A stretch of 6,516 nucleotides of DNA, from contig JAILNT010000126.1 of the NCBI GenBank assembly GCA_024691265.1, positions 1-6,516 of the forward strand. Direction: 5' to 3'. This DNA comes from Treponema sp. (GTDB taxonomy: Bacteria; Spirochaetota; Spirochaetia; Treponematales; Treponemataceae). Position 1 is the stretch's first letter. Each line of letters begins with the position of its first letter. A program made the position numbers and the translations under genes. Under the pieces are notes generated by a model, which had not been told where the DNA came from, searched no databases, and worked only from the letters and a program-made list of their open reading frames with translations. Positions 1 to 6,190 of this stretch are shown here, piece after piece.

Positions 1-44
1 GGTTTACACCCAGAATGTCGGGAGTTCGATCCTCTCACCGACCA
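1..44 (+). tRNA. tRNA-Val (anticodon UAC), 3' part only
   Basis: The window opens inside the anticodon arm. Positions 3-9 form a 7-nt anticodon loop with TAC at 5-7, which reads valine codons. The 3' anticodon strand is at 10-14, a 5-nt variable loop at 15-19, and the T arm has stem GGGAG (20-24), loop TTCGATC (25-31) and stem CTCTC (32-36, one G-U pair). The acceptor strand ACCGACC (37-43) and discriminator A44 follow. The next bases are GAT, so CCA is not encoded and would have to be added by a nucleotidyltransferase. The missing 5' half is predicted to begin GGTCGGT. Identity rests on the anticodon and the fold, without a full cloverleaf to score. Confidence 0.85.
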
Positions 45-48
45 GATT

Positions 49-80
49 AAGGTCAGAATTTGATAGTTCTGACCTTTTTT
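49..80 (+). terminator. Intrinsic terminator of the tRNA transcript
   Basis: A perfect 10-bp stem (AAGGTCAGAA at 49-58 pairing with TTCTGACCTT at 67-76) closes an 8-nt loop and runs into a T-tract at 75-80. It lies five bases after the tRNA 3' end, so it should end the tRNA transcript and insulate the MATE gene downstream. Confidence 0.9.
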
Positions 81-246
81 ATTTATAATAAAATACTAAG
101 ATAAATAAAAATATAACTAAATATTATCATAACTTTTTAACTATTCATTGTAATAAATAAGTGCAAAAAATATCATATTTTATTATAATATTGACATATT
201 AAAATATATTCTCTGATTTTTTTCTTTTTTTTTGTTTTTCTGCTTT

Positions 247-253
247 AGGAAGG
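247..253 (+). promoter_or_regulatory. Ribosome binding site that sets the MATE start
   Basis: AGGAAGG lies five bases before the ATG at 259. An in-frame TTG at 232 would add nine residues (MFFCFRKVF), but it follows a T-rich tract with no Shine-Dalgarno sequence. The added residues would also have to be translated through this site. ATG 259 is therefore chosen as the start. Confidence 0.8.
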
Positions 254-258
254 TTTTT

Positions 259-1629
259 ATGGAAAATGCTGCTACGCTTCAATATAAGAAAATGACTGAA
301 ACCCCCGTTTCGCTTTTGATATCAAAATTAACGGTTCCCACTGTTATAAGTATGCTTGTAACCAGTATCTATAATATGGCAGATACTGCTTTTGTTGGAA
401 AGTTAGGAACAAGTGCTTCTGGTGCTGTTGGTATAGTTTTTGGTTTTATGGCTATTTTGCAGGCTGTAGGCTTTCTTTTTGGACAGGGTAGTGGAAATTA
501 TGTTGGAAGAAAATTAGGTGCACAAGATATGAAAGCTGCATCTGAATATGCATCAACAGGTTTCTTTTCATCTTTTGCACTTTCCATTGTAATTGAAATC
601 TTTTGTTTTGCTTTTCTTCATAAGCTTATTTACGCTTTAGGCAGTACGGATACAATTTACCCTTATGCAAAAGATTATATAAAATGGATTTTAATTGCAG
701 CTCCTTTTATGGTTTCGAGTCTTACCCTTAATGTTATACTTCGCTATGAAGGCAAGGCTTTTTTTTCTATGCTAGGGCTTGGAACAGGTGCCATTCTTAA
801 TATTGCTTGTGACCCGATTTTTATGTTCGTTTTTGGTTTCGGTGTTGCTGGAGCTGGTATTTCTACTGCATTTTCTCAGCTTGTAAGTTTTATTATTTTG
901 CTATGCCCTTTTTTGTCTGGTAAAACACAGAGTAAGCTTTCTTTTAGATATGTCCGTTTATCATGGCCGATATTTTTGAATATTTTCCTAACAGGACTTC
1001 CAAGCCTTTTACGTAATGCTTTAGGTTGTATTTCTACCATGATGCTTAATTACCTTGCTGCTCCATATGGAGATGCTGCTGTTGCAGGAATGAGTATTGC
1101 TTCTCGTATTGCAATGTTTATTTTATCCATTTCTATTGGAATTGGACAAGGTTTTCAGCCTGTATGTAGTTTTAATTATGGTGCAAAAAAATATGCGAGA
1201 GTAAGAAAGGCTTATTTTTTCACTGTTGTTTTTGCTACAGTCTGTTTAGCTGTTCTTTGTACTATTTGTCTTATTTTTAATCTTGATTTTGTTAAGCTTT
1301 TTAGAGATGACCCTAAAGTTATAGCTATTGCTTCCCGCTCATTAAGGTTACAATGTTATGTGCTTTATATTCAGCCTTTATGTGTTATAACAGAATTTTT
1401 GATGCAAACAACTGGGCAAAAACTTATTGCAGCTATTCATTCATCTTTCAGGGCAGGTTTATTTTTCATTCCGAGTTTAGCTATTCTATGGTATTTTAGA
1501 GGTCTTTCTGGTATAGAAGAAGCTCAACCAGTGTCTTATCTTATAACTTCACTGGTTGATATTCCCTTTATATTTATAGCTCTTAATCATGTTGCTCTAG
1601 ACAAGCAGCCTGAACATCAGAAAGATTAA
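259..1629 (+). CDS. MATE family multidrug efflux transporter
   Basis: A 456-residue inner-membrane protein of about twelve hydrophobic segments, the normal length for the MATE family. These antiporters export cationic drugs or metabolites in exchange for Na+ or H+. The N-terminal half carries the first-helix proline (P27) and the family signature YNMADTAFVG (38-47, with D42). The domain then continues through DPIFMFVFG from D185 and ends in a GAGISTAFSQ segment. The C-terminal half repeats the fold and has the characteristic GQGFQPVCSFNYGAKK stretch (296-311). The N-terminal segment and the QP..xFNYGA motif resemble MepA/VmrA-type members more than DinF, but the substrate cannot be read from sequence. 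The gene follows a 170-bp AT-rich spacer with no convincing -35/-10 pair. Its last 47 bp overlap the convergent AAA+ ATPase gene, so both products end inside each other's antisense strand. Confidence 0.93.
   Translation: MENAATLQYKKMTETPVSLLISKLTVPTVISMLVTSIYNMADTAFVGKLGTSASGAVGIVFGFMAILQAVGFLFGQGSGNYVGRKLGAQDMKAASEYASTGFFSSFALSIVIEIFCFAFLHKLIYALGSTDTIYPYAKDYIKWILIAAPFMVSSLTLNVILRYEGKAFFSMLGLGTGAILNIACDPIFMFVFGFGVAGAGISTAFSQLVSFIILLCPFLSGKTQSKLSFRYVRLSWPIFLNIFLTGLPSLLRNALGCISTMMLNYLAAPYGDAAVAGMSIASRIAMFILSISIGIGQGFQPVCSFNYGAKKYARVRKAYFFTVVFATVCLAVLCTICLIFNLDFVKLFRDDPKVIAIASRSLRLQCYVLYIQPLCVITEFLMQTTGQKLIAAIHSSFRAGLFFIPSLAILWYFRGLSGIEEAQPVSYLITSLVDIPFIFIALNHVALDKQPEHQKD
1524..1559 (-). terminator. 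Hairpin after the AAA+ gene, possible terminator
   Basis: TCAACCAGTG (1524-1533) and CACTGGTTGA (1550-1559) are a perfect 10-bp inverted repeat around a 16-nt loop. It lies inside the 3' end of the MATE gene and 24 bp beyond the stop of the convergent minus-strand operon, where a terminator for that operon would be expected. The tract after it on the minus strand is only mildly T-rich (GCTTCTTCTATACC), so intrinsic termination is uncertain. Chance or a coding constraint remains possible. Confidence 0.3.
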
Positions 1630-2734
1630 AAGCAGTTCTGTTATTCTGTGCAGCTATTAAGGCAGCTCTATTTATTACTGACTCAATTTTCGCACAGCTA
1701 AAGCCTTTGAATATTGACGAAAGTTTTTCACTTGAACAAGAAGGTTCTCTTTCTTTTCCGTTTGAATACATGTCAATAAGTTGTTTTCTGCTTTCTTCAT
1801 CTGGATAAGGAATTGTAAAATGTGCATCAAAACGTCCAGGTCGTATAAGTGCTTTATCTAGTGCATGAATGCTATTTGTTGCGGCTATTACAAGGATTCC
1901 TTCGTTTTGTTCAAAACCGTCAAGTTCATTTAATAATGCAGTTACTATTCTTGTATTTTCTGTTTCTATGGCAGAACCTGTATAATTTCTTCTAGTACCT
2001 ATTCCATCAAATTCGTCTATGAATACGATACAGGGAGCTGCTTTTCTTGCCTTTCTGAATAGCAATTTTACTTTCATTGGTCCTATTGCCATAAACATAC
2101 TTTCAAAATCTGTAGCTTTTGCTGCTATGAAATTTACTTTTGCTTCTTCTGCTAAGGCTCTTGCAAATAATGTTTTTCCATTTCCCGGTTCTCCTTCAAG
2201 TATAATTCCTTTAGGCATGCGTATTCCTTTTGCTTTGTAGGCTTTTGGGTGAAGCATTATATCTACAACCTGCTTCATGTCGTTTTTTAAGTTGTCCATG
2301 CCTACTATGTTTTTGAAGTTGACACCAGTTTTTCTTGTAACTTTGAAAGTATTAGGTGATATGAATTTTCGAAATACAAATATAATCATTCCGAAAAAGA
2401 ATATATAGAACAGAGAATCCATTAACATGGTAAATATATCTGCTCCATCTGTTTCTTTTTCGATTTCCACATCATTTAGAAGTAGATATTCTTCAAGTGT
2501 TGGTGAATGAGGATTTTCAGTTTTATAAAGCTGATTATTTTGTGTTTTATAAATTATGCAATCTTTTTTGATTGTTGCTTTTTCTACAAAACTTGTTGCA
2601 ACTTGTTGATAGAAGGCTTTATAAGATGTTTCTTCTAACTTTTCAGAAAATATTTCTGGTAGAAAAAAGATTCCAGCAATAATTATCAATGCAACGGTTA
2701 TAATTATTTGTATTTTTTTGATTTTCATCTTCAT
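1583..2734 (-). CDS. FtsH-type membrane AAA+ ATPase lacking the M41 peptidase domain
   Basis: A 383-residue protein with the architecture of the FtsH N-terminal two thirds. It has a transmembrane helix (about 8-25), a small extracytoplasmic domain (about 30-100, with the FtsH-like SYKAFYQQV), a second helix (about 105-122) and one AAA+ module. The ATPase motifs are intact: Walker A GEPGNGKT (181-188), Walker B IVFIDE (236-241), sensor 1 N287 and SRH arginines R298 and R301 in RPGRFD. The lid helix FSCAKIESVINRAALIAA (345-362) follows, and the protein ends at 383. The HEXXH zinc-protease domain of full FtsH (usually about 600-650 residues in total) is absent. The pore loop reads MFMAIG (213-218) instead of MFVGVG. 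It probably forms a membrane-tethered hexamer that unfolds or remodels membrane proteins without degrading them (inference). ATG 2734 is preceded by AAAAGG (2739-2744, minus strand) and by GAGGGG (2745-2750). It lies 21 bp after the phosphate transporter gene and is probably co-transcribed with it. Confidence 0.88.
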   Translation of the reverse strand: MKMKIKKIQIIITVALIIIAGIFFLPEIFSEKLEETSYKAFYQQVATSFVEKATIKKDCIIYKTQNNQLYKTENPHSPTLEEYLLLNDVEIEKETDGADIFTMLMDSLFYIFFFGMIIFVFRKFISPNTFKVTRKTGVNFKNIVGMDNLKNDMKQVVDIMLHPKAYKAKGIRMPKGIILEGEPGNGKTLFARALAEEAKVNFIAAKATDFESMFMAIGPMKVKLLFRKARKAAPCIVFIDEFDGIGTRRNYTGSAIETENTRIVTALLNELDGFEQNEGILVIAATNSIHALDKALIRPGRFDAHFTIPYPDEESRKQLIDMYSNGKEREPSCSSEKLSSIFKGFSCAKIESVINRAALIAAQNNRTAFNLSDVQAACLEQHD

Positions 2735-2755
2735 AAAACCTTTTCCCCTCTAATT

Positions 2756-4423
2756 TTAGATTACAGATGTTTTTGCAAGTGCTCCTGCTATACCAAAACA
2801 TCTGTCACCAATTTTTTCAATCTGCCGGACAATATCAATATAGAGTAACTCTGCTTTTACATTTGCACCAGTTTCAAGTCTGCTTCTTGCAATTTTTTTA
2901 AGCCTTCTGCGTTCATCATCAATTTGTTTTTCTATTTCACTTGCATAGCTAAGTTGTGCCTGGTTGAGATTTTTATCGATGTTTTTATGTACAAAGTAGA
3001 GTAATTCTCTTGCTAATTCAACGTAAGGAGTTAATCTGTCTAAATCTCCTTCAGCAAATGGAAGTTTTTTATCAACGGATTTTTTTAGAAGGCTTCCAAC
3101 ATTTAGACATTCATCTGCCATGCTTTCTAGTTCCTGGTCTATTTGCATCATGCATGAAATGTTATTTAAGCTTTCTTCGCTGACTGGTAATCTGGAGCAC
3201 TTTACAAGATAATTTGTAAGCTGTATGTGCATTTGGTCTGTGTAATCTTCTTTTTCTAGTAAATCTGAATAATGCTTTTTCTCGAAACTTTCATCACGGT
3301 GAGAAAAGCCCATTTGAATTTCATCAAACATTTGAACAACTATATCTGCCATTTTTGCAATTTCTTTTTGTGCTGCAATAATCATTGTTTCAGGAGTATC
3401 TTGTGCTGCTTTTTCATTGTATTCAAAATGGTAGCGTGATAGATTTTCTTCTTTATCGTCTTTTATAATTTTTCTTGTAATATTTGCAATTTGTTTTACA
3501 AATGGAATGAATACTATTGTTCCCATTAATTTGAAGGCTGTGTGAAGCATTGCTATATGATATACAATGTTTTCTTGTACTGTTCCTGGAACAATGAAAT
3601 CTATGAATGCAAGGAATGGTTTGAATAAGATAAGGGCTATTATTACTGTTATACAGTTAAACATAACATGTATAAGGGCTGTTCTTTTTGCATTTGCTTT
3701 TGCAGAATAAGCTGCCATTATTGAATCTATTGTAGAACCTATTTCACTTCCTATTACCATTGCCGCTCCAAATTCCCATATATCAGGATTTGTGGAAGCT
3801 GCTGTTATAACAATTGCCGTCATGGCTGATGATGAATGTATAAGGGCTGTGAATAAGATTCCTACTATTACAGCAAATGCAAGGCTAATTGAACCTCGTC
3901 CTTGAAGGGAATGTATTATATCAGAAAGGAAAGCTGTATTTTTGAATAAATCTGAAAGCCAGCCAAGACCTATGAACAGAATACCAAATCCCATTATTGC
4001 TATTCCAAATCCTTCGGCTTTTAGTTTTTTTTGTGAATAAATTAAATAGCCTAATCCAAAAATTGGAATCGCATAATCTTTTAGTTCAAATCCATTTCCA
4101 AAGTAAGCTACAATCCATGCTGTTATAGTTGTACCAATATTAGCTCCGAATATTACTCCTACAGATTGCTCCAACGTTAAAAGCCCTGCATTTACAAAGG
4201 AGACTAGCATAACTGTAGTAGCTCCGGACGACTGAATTATCATGGTTAAGATACAACCTGTTAAAAGTCCCATGAATCGATTGCCTGTCATAAAGGCTAA
4301 TGCTGATTGCAGTTTTTGACCTGCACTTTTTTGGATTCCATCGCTCATAAGTTTCATGCCGTAAAGCAAAAAACAAAGGCTACCTGCTAATTTTAATAGA
4401 GTAGATATCATTATGAGCTGCAT
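2756..4423 (-). CDS. Na+/phosphate cotransporter (NptA type) with PhoU-like C-terminal domain
   Basis: A 555-residue inner-membrane symporter of the bacterial Na/Pi cotransporter family (related to animal SLC34). It couples phosphate movement to the Na+ gradient. The membrane part is an inverted two-repeat fold. Repeat one has LYGMKLMSDGIQKSAG (20-35), QSSGATTVML (64-73) and GANIGTTITAW (93-103). Repeat two has HSSSAMTAIV (196-205) and GSEIGSTIDS (225-234), where H196 replaces the usual glutamine of the QSS motif. From about residue 350 the protein is soluble and helical, with heptad-like acidic and basic runs typical of the PhoU-like domain that often ends this family. ATG 4423 is used; ATG 4411 is a possible alternative, and neither has a clear Shine-Dalgarno sequence. 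It is the first gene of the minus-strand pair and is divergent from the methyltransferase. The direction of transport (uptake or export) is not decided by sequence. Confidence 0.9.
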   Translation of the reverse strand: MQLIMISTLLKLAGSLCFLLYGMKLMSDGIQKSAGQKLQSALAFMTGNRFMGLLTGCILTMIIQSSGATTVMLVSFVNAGLLTLEQSVGVIFGANIGTTITAWIVAYFGNGFELKDYAIPIFGLGYLIYSQKKLKAEGFGIAIMGFGILFIGLGWLSDLFKNTAFLSDIIHSLQGRGSISLAFAVIVGILFTALIHSSSAMTAIVITAASTNPDIWEFGAAMVIGSEIGSTIDSIMAAYSAKANAKRTALIHVMFNCITVIIALILFKPFLAFIDFIVPGTVQENIVYHIAMLHTAFKLMGTIVFIPFVKQIANITRKIIKDDKEENLSRYHFEYNEKAAQDTPETMIIAAQKEIAKMADIVVQMFDEIQMGFSHRDESFEKKHYSDLLEKEDYTDQMHIQLTNYLVKCSRLPVSEESLNNISCMMQIDQELESMADECLNVGSLLKKSVDKKLPFAEGDLDRLTPYVELARELLYFVHKNIDKNLNQAQLSYASEIEKQIDDERRRLKKIARSRLETGANVKAELLYIDIVRQIEKIGDRCFGIAGALAKTSVI

Positions 4424-4535
4424 TATACAAAAATATTTCGTTTTGTGAAAAGATAAAAAATGTTTATAGCTGCATAAATTTTATTTTAGCTGTAAGGTAT
4501 TATTGTAAAGTTCGATTTGTTTATGGGAGTTTTGT
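4424..4535. promoter_or_regulatory. Divergent intergenic region between the Na/Pi and methyltransferase genes
   Basis: These 112 bp must hold both 5' regions. For the minus strand the best pair is TTTACA (4504-4509) and TAAAAT (4483-4488), with a short 15-bp spacer. For the + strand a -10-like TATTAT lies at 4498-4503, but no good -35 is seen. TAGCTG occurs twice in direct orientation, at 4467-4472 and 4487-4492, 20 bp apart. GGGAG (4525-4529) is the methyltransferase ribosome site, six bases before its ATG. No PHO-box-like repeat is recognised. The promoter assignments are weak. Confidence 0.3.
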
Positions 4536-5297
4536 ATGTCTGATGATAAAAAGGAATGGTTTGAAGATGAAGATTTCTGGGTTAATTATGGTCCTGTAAT
4601 GTTTGATGAAGCTCATTGGGCTGAAGCTTCTGGAATTGCAAAAGCTTGTTGTGATATTTCCGGCGTAAAAAAAGGTAGCAGGGTTTTAGATGCCTGTTGT
4701 GCTTTAGGGCGTATTTCTGTAGAGCTTGCTCTGTGTGGTATGAAGGTTACCGGTGTTGATATTACTCAACCTTTTCTTGATGCTGCTAAAGAAACTGCAG
4801 ATGATGAAGGTGTTTCTTTAGAGTTGATTAATCATGATATGCGAAGTTTTTCTGTTAGTGAAGATAAAAAATTTGACCTGGCTGTAAATATTTATAATTC
4901 CTTTGGTTATTGTGATTCTATTTCTGATGATATGGAGATTTTAAAAAGAATATATGAAGCTCTTAAAGACGGCGGAACTTTTATTTTAGAATGTATAAGT
5001 CGTGAAATTGCTGTTCAATATTTTACAGAAGGTGAATGGTTTGAAAGGGCTGGTATGACGGTTTTAACTCAATTTGATGTTGTTGGTGCCTGGGAAGGTC
5101 TTAATTCTAAGTGGATATTAATTGATAAAGATGGAAAGAGACGTGAGCATGTTTTTGTTCAGCGTCTTTATTCTGCTGCAGATTTAAGAGATAAACTTAT
5201 TTCTATTGGTTTTAAGGAAGCTAATGTTTATGGAGGCTTTGACCTTTCTCCTTATAATCAAAAAGCTACAACTATGGTTATAGTTGCTAAAAAATAG
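4536..5297 (+). CDS. Class I SAM-dependent methyltransferase, substrate unknown
   Basis: A 253-residue soluble protein with a Rossmann-type methyltransferase core, predicted to transfer a methyl group from S-adenosylmethionine. Motif I is VLDACCALGR (50-59), where D52 and G58 fit the D-x-G-x-G-x-G consensus but C54 and A56 replace two glycines. The acidic residue after strand 2 is D75 in VTGVDI. D101 in NHDMRSF fits the adenine-contact position. FDLAVNIYNSFGY (113-125) is the motif IV/post-I region, close to the FTSFGYF of many small uncharacterised bacterial methyltransferases. The acidic, aromatic N-terminus (WFEDEDFWVNYGP) may form a lid over the active site. The C-terminal part is a mixed strand region ending KATTMVIVAKK. 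The length is normal for a stand-alone enzyme. ATG 4536 has a good GGGAG ribosome site. The neighbours do not reveal a substrate. Confidence 0.85.
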   Translation: MSDDKKEWFEDEDFWVNYGPVMFDEAHWAEASGIAKACCDISGVKKGSRVLDACCALGRISVELALCGMKVTGVDITQPFLDAAKETADDEGVSLELINHDMRSFSVSEDKKFDLAVNIYNSFGYCDSISDDMEILKRIYEALKDGGTFILECISREIAVQYFTEGEWFERAGMTVLTQFDVVGAWEGLNSKWILIDKDGKRREHVFVQRLYSAADLRDKLISIGFKEANVYGGFDLSPYNQKATTMVIVAKK

Positions 5298-5321
5298 AAA
5301 GAAATAAGATGTTTATCTTTG

Positions 5322-5350
5322 TTGTCAAAGAATAGTATTCTCGCTATTAT
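5322..5350 (+). promoter_or_regulatory. Sigma70-type promoter of purC
   Basis: TTGTCA (5322-5327, five of six bases of TTGACA) and TATTAT (5345-5350, five of six of TATAAT) are separated by exactly 17 bp. Transcription would start near 5357, giving a leader of about 24 nt that holds AGAAGG (5369-5374), six bases before the purC ATG. The leader is too short for a purine riboswitch, and none is visible. Control, if any, would have to be by a DNA-binding protein. Confidence 0.6.
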
Positions 5351-5357
5351 AGCAGAA
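5338..5357. repeat. Small inverted repeat over the purC -10 box
   Basis: TTCT-c-GCTA-TTA-TAGC-AGAA is an eight-pair inverted repeat with one unpaired C at 5342 and a 3-nt centre. It covers the -10 hexamer and reaches the predicted start site. Its position would suit an operator, but it is short and AT-rich and may be chance. Confidence 0.3.
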
Positions 5358-5380
5358 ACTTAAGCTTTAGAAGGTTTATT

Positions 5381-6190
5381 ATGAAAAAGATTATCAGTGG
5401 CAAAGTTCGTGAGGTTTACGATCTTGAAGATGGAAGAATGGTTATTGTTACAACAGACCGCATTTCTGCTTTTGATGTCATTCTTCCAACTATGATTACA
5501 GACAAAGGCAAGGTTTTGAATGCTCTTTCGAACTATTGGTTCAATCTGACAAAGGACATTGTTAAAAACCACATGATTTCTTCTGATTTGAAGGATATGC
5601 CTGTAGAATTTCAGAAGCCTGAATACGAAGGACGTACTATTCTGGTTAAGAAACTCAAGATGATTCCTTATGAAGTCATTGTTCGTGGCTACATGTTCGG
5701 AAGTATGTACGAGGCTTACAAAAAGGGAGAACCTTTCCTTGGACATAAATTCGATAGAGAGTACCAGCAAGCAGAAAAGCTTGAAAATCCTATTGTAACA
5801 CCTTCTACAAAAGCTCAGGAAGGTCATGATATCAATGTAACTATAGATTACATGAAGAAAGACCTTGGCGAAGAACTCGGTTCTAAGATTGAACAGACTG
5901 CTATCGCTATTTATAAAAAATGCTATGAACATGCTTACAAGAATGGTATCATTATTGCAGATACTAAGTTCGAGTTTGGTCTTGATGAAAATGGTGAGCT
6001 TGTTCTTGGTGATGAAGTTTTAACTCCTGATTCAAGCCGTTTCTGGAATCTAGAACAATATAAAGTAGGTACATCACCTGCAAGCTATGATAAACAGTTT
6101 ATTCGTGACTGGCTAAAAGCTAATAACCTTGCTGGAGATGCTTCTATTAAAGAAATTCCTGCTGATATTGTAGCAAAGACAACTGCTTGA
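5381..6190 (+). CDS. purC: SAICAR synthase (PurC), C-terminus cut at an inverted junction
   Basis: Phosphoribosylaminoimidazole-succinocarboxamide synthase joins CAIR and aspartate using ATP to form SAICAR in de novo purine synthesis, in the cytoplasm. The 269 residues match the longer, yeast Ade1-like form rather than the short E. coli form. Recognisable parts in order are the nucleotide-binding GKVREVYDL (7-15), TDRISAFDV (25-33), KGKVLNALS (42-50), PYEVIVRGYMFGS (96-108), PSTKAQEGHD (141-150), ADTKFEFGLD (193-202), DEVLTPDSSRFW (211-222) and YDKQFIRDWL (236-245). All catalytic regions are therefore present. The family normally continues after DIVAKT with about 20 more residues (a KYIEAYE-like helix). 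Here the frame meets TGA at 6188-6190, a stop supplied by the antisense of a Ser TCA codon in the inverted second copy. The native 3' end is thus not in this window. ATG 5381 has AGAAGG six bases upstream and its own promoter. Confidence 0.93.
   Translation: MKKIISGKVREVYDLEDGRMVIVTTDRISAFDVILPTMITDKGKVLNALSNYWFNLTKDIVKNHMISSDLKDMPVEFQKPEYEGRTILVKKLKMIPYEVIVRGYMFGSMYEAYKKGEPFLGHKFDREYQQAEKLENPIVTPSTKAQEGHDINVTIDYMKKDLGEELGSKIEQTAIAIYKKCYEHAYKNGIIIADTKFEFGLDENGELVLGDEVLTPDSSRFWNLEQYKVGTSPASYDKQFIRDWLKANNLAGDASIKEIPADIVAKTTA
5975..6037 (+). repeat. Left arm of a 63-bp perfect inverted repeat (inside purC)
   Basis: These 63 bp encode PurC residues F199 to S219 (starting FGLDENGELV) and recur exactly, inverted, at 6185-6247 after a 147-bp spacer. 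The arm begins and ends on codon boundaries. Identity stops sharply: the codon before is GAG here and GAA in the other copy, and the base after is C here but A in the other copy. Confidence 0.95.

Noticed and set aside
191..210. TTGACA at 191-196 as the -35 box of the MATE promoter
   Set aside because: No -10-like hexamer lies 16-18 bp downstream (214-219 is TGATTT); the nearest TATATT is only 8 bp away. TATAAT at 184-189 likewise lacks a -35.
2019..2240. Open frame of 73 codons on the + strand
   Set aside because: It lies fully antisense to the AAA+ module of the FtsH-like gene, whose motifs are intact. It has no ribosome site and no recognisable protein features.
4140..4376. Open frame of 78 codons on the minus strand in another frame
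   Set aside because: It is contained in the Na/Pi transporter gene, whose frame holds the QSS and GANIGTT motifs. The alternative product is not protein-like.
5306..5319. AAGAT-GTTT-ATCTT hairpin after the methyltransferase as a terminator
   Set aside because: The stem is only five weak pairs and no T-run follows, so it would not terminate reliably.
5360..5932. Open frame of 190 codons on the minus strand
   Set aside because: It is antisense to purC, which has strong family motifs. The frame is open only because of codon bias in purC.
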